Below are positions 7,224 to 13,908 of a DNA stretch of 64,000 nt, piece after piece. The translations under genes were made by a program, and so were the position numbers. The notes under the pieces are model-generated. The model had not been told where the DNA came from. It saw nothing but the letters and a program-made list of their open reading frames with translations, and made no database searches. This DNA is from CAXMMR01 sp965198995 (GTDB lineage: Bacteria; Pseudomonadota; Alphaproteobacteria; Acetobacterales; Acetobacteraceae), in assembly GCA_965198995.1 (NCBI GenBank), contig CBDAQG010000002.1, positions 2,666,001-2,730,000 of the forward strand. Reading direction: 5' to 3'. The stretch's first letter is position 1; the number at the start of each line of letters is the position of its first letter.

Positions 7224-8467
7224 TGCAGGATGTTGGCCGCTTCGAGGAGCGTCTCGACCGGCTCGCCGAGGTTGCGATCCGCAGCGGGCTGAACCTGCAG
7301 CCGGGACAGGAGCTGCTGATCTCGGCGCAGCTCGAGGCGGTGCCGCTGGTGCGTCGGCTGACCGAACATGCCTATCGCGCCGGGGCGAGCCTGGTGTCGA
7401 CGGTGCTGGCCGACGAGCAGGCGATGCTGATCCGGCTGGCGCATGGCAGCGAGGCGAGCCTGGACGCCGCAGCGGGCTGGCTGCTCGACGGCATGGCGAG
7501 CGCGCATGAGCGCAATGCGGCGAGCCTGAGCGTGGTGTCGAGCAACCCGTCGCTGCTGGCGGGGCAGGATCCGGCGCGGATCGGGCGGATCGCCAAGGCG
7601 GCGGCGGTCGCGGGCAAGCGGCGGCTCGACCTGATCACCGAGTTCCGCGTCAACTGGCTGGTGCTGCCGGCGGCGAGCCCCGGCTGGGCGGCGGCGGTGT
7701 TTCCGGAGCTTGGCGAGACGGCGGCGGTTGCCGCGCTCTGGGAGGCCATCTTCGCCGCCGCCCGGGTCGACACCGCGAACCCGCGGGCCGAGTGGGCGGC
7801 GCATTACGAGCGGCTGGCGGGCTGGGCGGCGCACCTCAACGGGCGGCGCTACGCGGCGCTGCGGTTCCACGCACCCGGCACCGACCTGCGCGTCGGGCTG
7901 GCGGACGGGCATCTGTGGAAAGGCGGCGCGTCGATGGCGCGCAACGGCATCGTCTGCAATCCGAACATTCCGACCGAGGAGGTGTTCACCACGCCGCATC
8001 GCGACCGGGTGGAGGGCTACGTCAGCAGCAGCAAGCCGCTGGCGCTGCGCGGCACGCTGATCGACGGGATCACCATGCGCTTCGAGGCCGGGCGGGTGGT
8101 TGCGGCAGCAGCGCGCGAGGGCGGCGAGGCGTTGACCCGGCTGCTCGACACCGACGCCGGCGCGCGCCATCTCGGCGAGGTTGCGCTGGTGCCGAATTCG
8201 TCGCCGATCGCGCGCTCCGGGCTGCTGTTCCGCAACACGCTGTTCGACGAGAACGCCGCCAGCCACATCGCCATGGGCTCGGCCTACACCGAGTGCCTGG
8301 TCGACGCGGCGAGGCTGAGCGAGGCGCAGGCGCGGGCGGCCGGGGCGAATGACAGTCTTATCCATGTCGACTGGATGATCGGCAACGCGGCGATGGACGT
8401 CGATGGTGTGCAGACGGACGGGTCGACCGAGCCGGTGATGCGGGCTGGCGAGTGGGTGTTTGGCTGA
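7223..8467 (+). CDS. Aminopeptidase, M29 family (AmpS/PepS type)
   Basis: 414 residues, the normal length of M29 leucyl aminopeptidases. Family features include the N-terminal LAEVAIRSGLNLQPGQELLI, the central GMASMARNGIVCNPNIPTEEVF-like block with metal-binding Glu residues, HIAMGSAYTEC, and IHVDWMIG. In that last motif the His and Asp complete the two-metal site. It removes N-terminal residues from peptides in the cytoplasm. The start ATG overlaps the stop of the small gene before it. A longer open frame extends upstream but would overlap that gene. Confidence 0.92.
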   Translation: MQDVGRFEERLDRLAEVAIRSGLNLQPGQELLISAQLEAVPLVRRLTEHAYRAGASLVSTVLADEQAMLIRLAHGSEASLDAAAGWLLDGMASAHERNAASLSVVSSNPSLLAGQDPARIGRIAKAAAVAGKRRLDLITEFRVNWLVLPAASPGWAAAVFPELGETAAVAALWEAIFAAARVDTANPRAEWAAHYERLAGWAAHLNGRRYAALRFHAPGTDLRVGLADGHLWKGGASMARNGIVCNPNIPTEEVFTTPHRDRVEGYVSSSKPLALRGTLIDGITMRFEAGRVVAAAAREGGEALTRLLDTDAGARHLGEVALVPNSSPIARSGLLFRNTLFDENAASHIAMGSAYTECLVDAARLSEAQARAAGANDSLIHVDWMIGNAAMDVDGVQTDGSTEPVMRAGEWVFG

Positions 8468-8470
8468 GGC

Positions 8471-8525
8471 AAGGCCAGGGCGCTGCCCTGGACCCGCTGG
8501 GGGCGGCGCCCCCAGACCCGCATCC
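8471..8525 (+). repeat. Dispersed double-hairpin repeat, module A (single copy)
   Basis: AAGGCCAGGGC with its complement GCCCTGG, then CGCTGGGGGCGGC and GCCCCCAGACCCGCATCC. It starts 3 bases after the aminopeptidase stop, between convergent genes. Loss of readthrough in a terminator test would be its most likely job. Confidence 0.8.
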
Positions 8526-8593
8526 GTAAGACGTTCCGGTGGCGCTTAGTGCCATTGGCAGGGCGCACGCAGAGAAAGCCGCCGGCTTTCTTC

Positions 8594-8830
8594 CTAGGTT
8601 ATGTAACGCCCAAGCAGGTAGCCCGTCGTCACCGCGATCAGGATCGCCACGAACGGGCGGCCGCGCACCTGCTCGGAGGCCTGCTCCAGGCGGTCGCCGG
8701 CCGCATCGCGGAGCGAGCTGACGGCGTCACGGGCCCGGCCGGCCGCCTCGGTGACGCGCGGCGGCAGCGTCGGGCCGCTGAGCTCGTCGATCTCCTCCCG
8801 CATCGCCTTCAGATCTTCCGCGTCGCCCAT
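8594..8830 (-). CDS. DUF883/ElaB-like small membrane protein
   Basis: 78 residues. The first ~55 are a charged amphipathic helix (LKAMREEIDEL, ARDAVSSLRDAAGDRLEQ). A hydrophobic C-terminal segment (VAILIAVTTGYLLGRYI) gives a tail-anchored inner-membrane layout, the pattern of YqjD/ElaB proteins that tether stationary-phase ribosomes to the membrane. An AGGTGA ribosome binding site precedes the ATG. Family assignment is by layout and the GRPF...GYLLGR tail; the ribosome link is known for E. coli homologues only. Confidence 0.75.
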   Translation of the reverse strand: MGDAEDLKAMREEIDELSGPTLPPRVTEAAGRARDAVSSLRDAAGDRLEQASEQVRGRPFVAILIAVTTGYLLGRYIT

Positions 8831-8847
8831 GTCACCTCCACAAACGT

Positions 8848-8873
8848 GGTCCCAGGGAGGCTGCCCTGGGACC
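8848..8873 (-). terminator. GC hairpin between DUF4142 and DUF883 genes
   Basis: GGTCCCAGGG and CCCTGGGACC form a perfect 10-bp stem with a 6-base loop, 31 bases after the DUF4142 stop in the direction of transcription. It resembles a stripped-down module A. No U-tract is present. Confidence 0.4.
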
Positions 8874-8903
8874 CGTCGCTACGCGTTGAACCGTCGGCGG
8901 TGA

Positions 8904-9497
8904 TCAGCTTGCCGCGCTGGTGGTGTGGTGGCGGTGGGCGTGATGCGCGCCGCCGCCGCTGCTCAGCCGCTCGGCGATCGCCACATGCTGCTGGATGATC
9001 GGCAGGGTCTGGGTCGCGAACGCCTTCAGGTCGGGGTCGGTGCCGCTCTGCGACTCCATCTGGAAGGCCTGCACCATCTGCTGATGGTCCTGCACTTCGC
9101 TCGCCAGGTAGTCGTGGTCGAACATGTGGCCGGTCTCGCCCTGCAGCTTGGCGTAGTCCTGCTGCTGCGCATCGGTCGGCGTGGTCGGCAGGGTGATGCC
9201 CTTCTGCTGCGCGATCTGCATCAACTTCTGGTCGGCGGCGGTGTGGTCCTTCACCATCCGCTCGGCGAAGTGCTTGACCGCGGTGCGGTGGGACTTGGTC
9301 TCGGCAAGCTGCGCCGCCTGGATCTCGGCCAAGCCGCCGGCGGCGGCCATCGTGGCGAAGCTTTGGTCAGCCGCGGCAACCGCCGGCGGCGGCGGCGCGG
9401 ACGCCTCGCTGGTCGCGGCGGCCGGCTTGGTGTTGTCCGAGCAGGCCGCCATCGGCAGCAGGGCCGCGACGGCGAGCAGAATAATCGTGCGATTCAT
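8904..9497 (-). CDS. DUF4142 lipoprotein
   Basis: 197 residues. It has a signal peptide with lipobox MAAC (Cys19), a Pro/Ala linker, then the DUF4142 four-helix domain. Family features are FATMAAAGGLAEIQAAQLA, HRTAVKHFAERMVKDHTAADQKL and the C-terminal HQQMVQAFQ. The family is ferritin-like and common in stress-linked envelope proteins. The C-terminus is His-rich (HHAHRHH), which may bind metal. The ATG at 9497 is the start, because the signal peptide begins there. The frame stays open far upstream without support. Confidence 0.82.
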   Translation of the reverse strand: MNRTIILLAVAALLPMAACSDNTKPAAATSEASAPPPPAVAAADQSFATMAAAGGLAEIQAAQLAETKSHRTAVKHFAERMVKDHTAADQKLMQIAQQKGITLPTTPTDAQQQDYAKLQGETGHMFDHDYLASEVQDHQQMVQAFQMESQSGTDPDLKAFATQTLPIIQQHVAIAERLSSGGGAHHAHRHHTTSAAS

Positions 9498-9607
9498 GGT
9501 CTCAGCTATCCTCCGAGCGGCGCCCCATAGGCGACCGCTGTCGGAAGCGCCAACGCGAGATGGGCCGTTACGTTCAGGCAGTGTGTCAAGAACGCCGGGG
9601 CGCTGCG

Positions 9608-10558
9608 TCAACGCGCGTAACGGAAGCGCTCCACGGCCGCCACCAGGGCGCGCCGGATACCGGGCTCCAGCGCCGAGTGGCCGGCATCCGGGATCACCGT
9701 CAGCCGGGCCGAGGGCCAGGCGGCGGCCAGCTCGAAGGCGGAGGTGGCCGGACACACCATGTCGTAGCGGCCCTGCACGATCTCGCCCGGAATGTGGCCG
9801 ATCCGGTGCATGCCGGCGAGCAGGCCCTCCGGCGGCAGGAACAGGTTGTTGGCAAAATAATACGCCTCGATGCGGGCCAAGCCGAGCGCGGTGCGGTCCT
9901 GCGAGAACGAGCTGACCGTCTCCGGGCTCGGCAGCAAGGTGCTGCACGAGCCCTCATAGACCGACCAGGCGCGCGCCGCCTGCATGTGCACGCTCGGATC
10001 AGGGTCGCAGAGGCGGCGCAGATAGGAGCCGAGCACGTCGCCGCGCTCCGCCTCGGGCAGGAAGCCGACGAAGGCGGCATGCGCGTCCGGAAAGATCGCG
10101 GCCAGGCCGTGCAGGAACCAGTCGACCTCGCTGCGCCGGCCGAGGAACACGCCGCGCAGCACCAAGCCGGCGACATGGGCGGCGTGCGCCTGCGCATAGG
10201 CCAGCGCGAGGGTCGAACCCCAGGAGCCGCCGAACACCAGCCAGCTGTTGATGTCGAGGTAGCGCCGCAACGCCTCGATGTCGCTGACCAGCGCCTGAGT
10301 GGTGTTGCCGGCGAGCAGGCCGAGCGGGCGTGAGCGGCCGGCGCCACGCTGGTCGAAGATCACGACGCGCCAATGCGCCGGGTCGAAGAAGCGCCGGTGC
10401 ACGACGCCGGCGCCGGCGCCTGGCCCACCATGCAGAAACAGCACCGGCCGGCCACGCGGATTACCGACCTGTTCCCAGTACATGATGTGCCCGCCGGAGA
10501 GCGGCAGGTAGCCGGTCTGGAACGGCCCAATGTCGGGAAAGAGGTCACCGCGCGGCAT
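9608..10558 (-). CDS. pip: Proline iminopeptidase
   Basis: 316 residues, an alpha/beta hydrolase of peptidase family S33 that removes N-terminal proline. Visible features: the oxyanion-region HGGPGAG (43-49), FDQRGAGRS (68-76), the nucleophile elbow GGSWGS with Ser112, Asp266 in QGRYDMVCP, and His294 in PDAGHSA. Length matches the bacterial monomeric enzyme. The ATG at 10558 opens MPRGDLFPDIGPFQTGYL, the typical N-terminus. Upstream lie an AT-rich palindrome and a very long inverted repeat. Confidence 0.93.
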   Translation of the reverse strand: MPRGDLFPDIGPFQTGYLPLSGGHIMYWEQVGNPRGRPVLFLHGGPGAGAGVVHRRFFDPAHWRVVIFDQRGAGRSRPLGLLAGNTTQALVSDIEALRRYLDINSWLVFGGSWGSTLALAYAQAHAAHVAGLVLRGVFLGRRSEVDWFLHGLAAIFPDAHAAFVGFLPEAERGDVLGSYLRRLCDPDPSVHMQAARAWSVYEGSCSTLLPSPETVSSFSQDRTALGLARIEAYYFANNLFLPPEGLLAGMHRIGHIPGEIVQGRYDMVCPATSAFELAAAWPSARLTVIPDAGHSALEPGIRRALVAAVERFRYAR

Positions 10559-10627
10559 GATTGTAATCTATCGAAGGCGTCGCGCAGGGCAACGAAGGAC
10601 GCCGATTGTTTGCGAAGCAAGGAAGCC

Positions 10628-10667
10628 GTTCTTTTTTGAAAAAAAGAACCAAAAAACTTTTGCTCGC
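10628..10667 (+). repeat. AT-rich palindromic repeat (family C), copy 1
   Basis: GTTCTTTTTT and AAAAAAGAAC form a 10-bp stem with a 2-base loop, followed by CAAAAAACTTTTGC. The same arrangement recurs near 17.5, 17.6 and 32.6 kb. Confidence 0.75.
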
Positions 10668-10680
10668 TCACCCACCCCAA

Positions 10681-10825
10681 CGAGCCCGTTCGCGAATGCG
10701 CTGGGGTGAGTCAGCTGGCGTGCCTTGGCGAGCACCGAAGCGGAGCGGCCTTCTGGCCGTGAGCATCGGAGCGCAGCCAAGGCGCGCCAGATGACCACCC
10801 CAGTAGCATTATCGAACGGGCTCTC
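10681..10825. repeat. ~145-bp near-perfect long palindrome
   Basis: The left arm (10681-10750) and the reverse complement of the right arm (10755-10825) share blocks GAGCCCGTTCG, AATGC, CTGGGGTG, GTCA, CTGGCG and GCCTTGGC in the same order. Only small differences separate the blocks, and the loop is the 4 bases TTCT. The right arm ends inside the yqgE stop codon. No gene lies within it. Confidence 0.85.
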
Positions 10826-11519
10826 AGGCGTGGCCGGCGGCGGGGGAGAGCACCAGGGGGTCGACCTTCAGCACCGCCAGCGCGCGACGCCACTTCGTCG
10901 CATGGTCGGCGTCGAACACCAGCGACACGTTGGCCGGCGCCGACAGCCAGGCATTGCGCTGCATCTCCTCGTCGAGCTGCCCCGGGCCCCAGCCGGCATA
11001 GCCCAGCGCGAGCAGCCCCTCGCGCGGCCCGCCGCCATCGGCAATCGCCTTCAGCACGTCCAGACTCGCGGTCAGCGCCACCGCCTCGTCCACCACCAGC
11101 GAGCCGTCGCCGGTCCAGTCCGCCGTGTGCAGCACGAAGCCGCGGGCGCTCTCCACCGGGCCGCCCTTGCACAGCGCCACGCGACGGTTCGGCGGCGTCG
11201 GCGCCACGCCGAGCTGGGCCAGCAGGTCGTCGAAGCTCGGACTGTCCAGCGGACTGTTCAGCACGATGCCCATCGCCCCCTCGGCGGTGTGGGCGCAGAT
11301 GTAGATGACGCTGCGGTTGAAATACGGCGTGTCGATGCTGGGCATGGCGATCAGCAACTGGCCGGTGAGGTTCGCCGGCTGCAATCCCATCGCCCCTGTC
11401 CCGGCCGCCAGACGGCGCTTGCCCGCAGCCCCGGCCTTGCTCGTCGTCGCATCCCCGTGCTGCGCCGGCGCCGGCACCACGGGCCGCGGTTTGCGTCGGC
11501 GGAGCGGCTTGTCATCCAT
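10824..11519 (-). CDS. YqgE/AlgH family protein (UPF0301)
   Basis: 231 residues. The core starts at about residue 44 with GLQPANLTGQLLIAMPSIDTPYF, then RSVIYICAHTAEGAMGIVLN and GGPVESARGFVLHT, and ends with YAGWGPGQLDEEMQRNAWL. All are hallmarks of YqgE/AlgH, a conserved cytoplasmic family of unclear role linked to transcriptional control of alginate in Pseudomonas. The first ~43 residues are an Arg/Lys/Ala-rich extension not needed for the fold. An internal ATG before GLQPANL could be the true start. Its stop codon lies in the right arm of the long palindrome. Confidence 0.88.
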   Translation of the reverse strand: MDDKPLRRRKPRPVVPAPAQHGDATTSKAGAAGKRRLAAGTGAMGLQPANLTGQLLIAMPSIDTPYFNRSVIYICAHTAEGAMGIVLNSPLDSPSFDDLLAQLGVAPTPPNRRVALCKGGPVESARGFVLHTADWTGDGSLVVDEAVALTASLDVLKAIADGGGPREGLLALGYAGWGPGQLDEEMQRNAWLSAPANVSLVFDADHATKWRRALAVLKVDPLVLSPAAGHA

Positions 11520-11700
11520 CGTTCAAACGACCTCGCTTGCAGATCCGTGGTTTCAACACCGTGCCGGTCAGGCCGACAGCGGCGGCACCATCCTCAAAAT
11601 TGGAGCACGACCGCCGCCGACAAGCACAGCGGCACAACGTGACTCGTCGTCGATCCGCCATTACATCTGCGTCATGGCACTGCACGAGAGGGACGCGACG

Positions 11701-12183
11701 GTGACGATCAAGGTGGGCGACACGCTGCCATCGGTAAAGCTGACGCTGGCCACCCGGGACGGGCCACGCGAGGTGTCAACCGAGGAATTGTTTGCCGGCA
11801 AGCTGGTCGTGCTGTTCGGCGTGCCAGGCGCCTTCACGCCCACCTGCAGCGCTCAGCATTTGCCCGGCTTCGTCGAGAATCTGGCCGCGCTGAAGGCAAA
11901 AGGCGTCGAGCTCGTCGCCTGCATGGCCGTCAACGACGTGTTCGTGATGGACGCCTGGGGCAAGGCCAACGATCTTGGCGACAGCATCACGCTGCTTGCC
12001 GATGGCTCCTGCGCCTTTACCCACGCCCTCGGCCTCGAGCTGGACCTGACCAATCGAGGCCTCGGCATACGCTGCCAACGCTTTGCCCTGGTCGCCGATG
12101 ATCTGAAAATCACCCATCTGGGCATCGAGCCGCCGGGGGATTTTGGGGTGAGCAGGGCCGAGAGCGTGCTGGCTGCGCTCTAG
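11701..12183 (+). CDS. Peroxiredoxin, Prx5 (AhpC/TSA-redoxin) type
   Basis: 160 residues from a GTG with GAGAGGGA 7 bases upstream. An in-frame ATG at 11674 is the alternative start. The sequence reads VTIKVGDTLPSVKL, then VLFGVPGAFTPTCSAQHLPGF with the peroxidatic Cys at residue 49. The resolving Cys candidate is near residue 74 or later (LVACMAVND, DGSCAF, RCQRF). Prx5 enzymes reduce H2O2 and alkyl peroxides using glutaredoxin or thioredoxin. It is divergent from yqgE and convergent with the oxidoreductase gene downstream, with a composite hairpin element between them. Confidence 0.93.
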   Translation: MTIKVGDTLPSVKLTLATRDGPREVSTEELFAGKLVVLFGVPGAFTPTCSAQHLPGFVENLAALKAKGVELVACMAVNDVFVMDAWGKANDLGDSITLLADGSCAFTHALGLELDLTNRGLGIRCQRFALVADDLKITHLGIEPPGDFGVSRAESVLAAL

Positions 12184-12185
12184 GC

Positions 12186-12350
12186 AAGGCCAGGGCTCTG
12201 CCCTGGACCCGCTGGGGGCGGCGCCCCCAGACCCGCATCCGTTGGAGACCAGGCTTCGCACGGCACCGGCCTCGCCCTAGCGGCATGGATCAGAAATGGA
12301 TTTTAAAGGCTCCGCCTTTAATCGGGTCCAGGGGCGACGCCCCTGGCCTT
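12186..12350 (+). repeat. Composite double-hairpin element (A forward, B reversed)
   Basis: Module A at 12186-12240 and reversed module B at 12294-12350 (AATGGATTTTAAAGGC, CGCCTTTAA, GGGTCCAGGGGC, GCCCCTGGCCTT) flank a 53-bp centre. It fills the whole gap between the convergent peroxiredoxin and flavin oxidoreductase genes, stopping 3 bases from the latter's stop codon. Confidence 0.8.
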
Positions 12351-12353
12351 GCC

Positions 12354-13763
12354 TTACCGGCCCGTCAGGATCCGTTCCATGAGCTGCTTCACCGTCGGGA
12401 TGAAGCCGTTACCGTAGAACGGGTCCGCGGCGAAGCGATAGGCATTGTGCCCGCCGAACATCAGGTTGTTGTCGGCGGCTTCGGGCGTGTCGGTATGGCC
12501 AATCTCCTGCAGCGTCTTCTGGATGCAGAAGCTGCGCGGGTCGGCCTTTTTGCCGTTGGTGTAGCTCGGCTCGGCCTGGCTCCAGTTGGAGAACCGGCAC
12601 TGGCTGAGGCAGCCCATGCAGGCGACCTGGTCGGCCTGGATCTCCGCCGCCTTGTCCGGGGTGACGAAGACCAAAGTGAGGTCGGGCGTGCGCAGGGCCT
12701 CGGTGTAGCCTAGTCTCGCCCAGCCCTCGACGTGGTGGCGGTCGGTGGCGGTCAGATAGACTTTGCGGCCGCGCGGGCCGACGCCGTATTCGGCGACGTG
12801 GTCGCCGACCGGCTCGGCGGTGTAGGCGACCTGGCGGTCGCTGCGGCCACGCAGCTCTTCCATGAAGGCGTTGTTGATGGCGCTGGAGTAAAAGCCGGTC
12901 GGGCTGAAATGGTTGAGGAAGACGTCGCCTTCACGCAAGTGCAGCAGGCGCTGCTTCCACTCCTCGCCGATCGGGCTTTCGGTGGTGAGCAGCGGCCGGG
13001 TGCCGAACTGGAAGGCGATCGGCCCGAGCTCGGGGTTGTCGATCCAGTCCTCCCACTCCTCGAGCCACCAGACGCCGCCGGCCATGATGATCGGAGTGTC
13101 GTCCAGGCCGAAGGCGCGCATCTGGCGGCGCAGCGCCAGCACGCGGTCGAACGGCGGCTCGGGCTTGGTGGGGTCCTCGCTGTTGGACAGGCCGTTATGG
13201 CCGCCGGCGAGCCAGGGGTCTTCGTAGACGACGCCGCCGAGCAGGTTGGCCGCCTTATGGTAGGCGCGCTTCCATAGCGCCGAAAAGGCGCGGGCGGAGG
13301 AGACGATCGGGTAGTAGTGCACGCCGAAGCGGGCGGCGATGTCGGACAGGCGGTAGGGCATGCCGGCGCCGCAGGTGAGGCCGTTGATCAAGCCGCGCGC
13401 GCCTTCGAGCACGCCGGTGATCACCCGCTCGGCGCCGCCCATCTCCCACAGGATGTTGGCGTGGATGCGGCCGCGACCACCGGCGAGCTCATGCGCGTGG
13501 CGAGCCTGGGTGATGCCACCCTCGATGGCGTAGCTCACCAGCTCCTCGTGGCGCTCCCGGCGGGTACGGCCGTGATAGAGCTGCGGGCGGACTGAGCCGT
13601 CCTCGTCATAGCTGTCGGCGTTGACGGCGCTGAAGGTGCCGGCGCCACCGGCGGCGGCCCAGTGGCCGGACGAGATGCCGTTGCTGACGGCGACACCCTT
13701 GCCGCCTTCGATCAGCGGCAGCACTTCGACGCCGCCCATGCGGATGGCGTTGATCGTCTTCAT
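12354..13763 (-). CDS. Nitronate monooxygenase-like flavin oxidoreductase with C-terminal Cys cluster
   Basis: 469 residues. The TIM-barrel part resembles NAD(P)H-dependent flavin oxidoreductases of the 2-nitropropane dioxygenase family: EGGKGVAVSNGISSGHWAAA at the start, INGLTCGAGMPYRL, then PIIMAGGVWW and FQFGTRPLLTTES as the likely FMN-phosphate region. Unusually, the last quarter carries CMGCLSQCRFSNW plus SFCIQ (Cys382, 385, 389, 413). This CxxCxxxC...C set could hold a [4Fe-4S] cluster, as in old-yellow-enzyme/dienoyl-CoA reductase relatives. The ATG at 13763 follows GAGGGCGGA. The physiological substrate is not known. Confidence 0.75.
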   Translation of the reverse strand: MKTINAIRMGGVEVLPLIEGGKGVAVSNGISSGHWAAAGGAGTFSAVNADSYDEDGSVRPQLYHGRTRRERHEELVSYAIEGGITQARHAHELAGGRGRIHANILWEMGGAERVITGVLEGARGLINGLTCGAGMPYRLSDIAARFGVHYYPIVSSARAFSALWKRAYHKAANLLGGVVYEDPWLAGGHNGLSNSEDPTKPEPPFDRVLALRRQMRAFGLDDTPIIMAGGVWWLEEWEDWIDNPELGPIAFQFGTRPLLTTESPIGEEWKQRLLHLREGDVFLNHFSPTGFYSSAINNAFMEELRGRSDRQVAYTAEPVGDHVAEYGVGPRGRKVYLTATDRHHVEGWARLGYTEALRTPDLTLVFVTPDKAAEIQADQVACMGCLSQCRFSNWSQAEPSYTNGKKADPRSFCIQKTLQEIGHTDTPEAADNNLMFGGHNAYRFAADPFYGNGFIPTVKQLMERILTGR

Positions 13764-13806
13764 CGTTCCGCCCTCGGCCGCATCACGTGTTTGTAATGGA
13801 TACGCC

Positions 13807-13836
13807 AGGAGCGCCCGACAAGATGCGGGCGCTCCT
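13807..13836 (-). terminator. Hairpin between pnp and the oxidoreductase gene
   Basis: AGGAGCGCCCG and CGGGCGCTCCT form a perfect 11-bp stem with an 8-base loop, about 70 bases past the pnp stop. No U-tract. A diverged copy of part of it (GCGCCCGACA, CCTGTTCCGC) follows at 13853-13892. It could be a 3' stabilising or Rho-independent-like structure. Confidence 0.5.
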
Positions 13837-13908
13837 GTTCCGCTGACAAAAGAGTGGCGCCCGACACGATGCGAGGACCCTACCTGTTCCGCCGGCGAGG
13901 TGAAGAGG

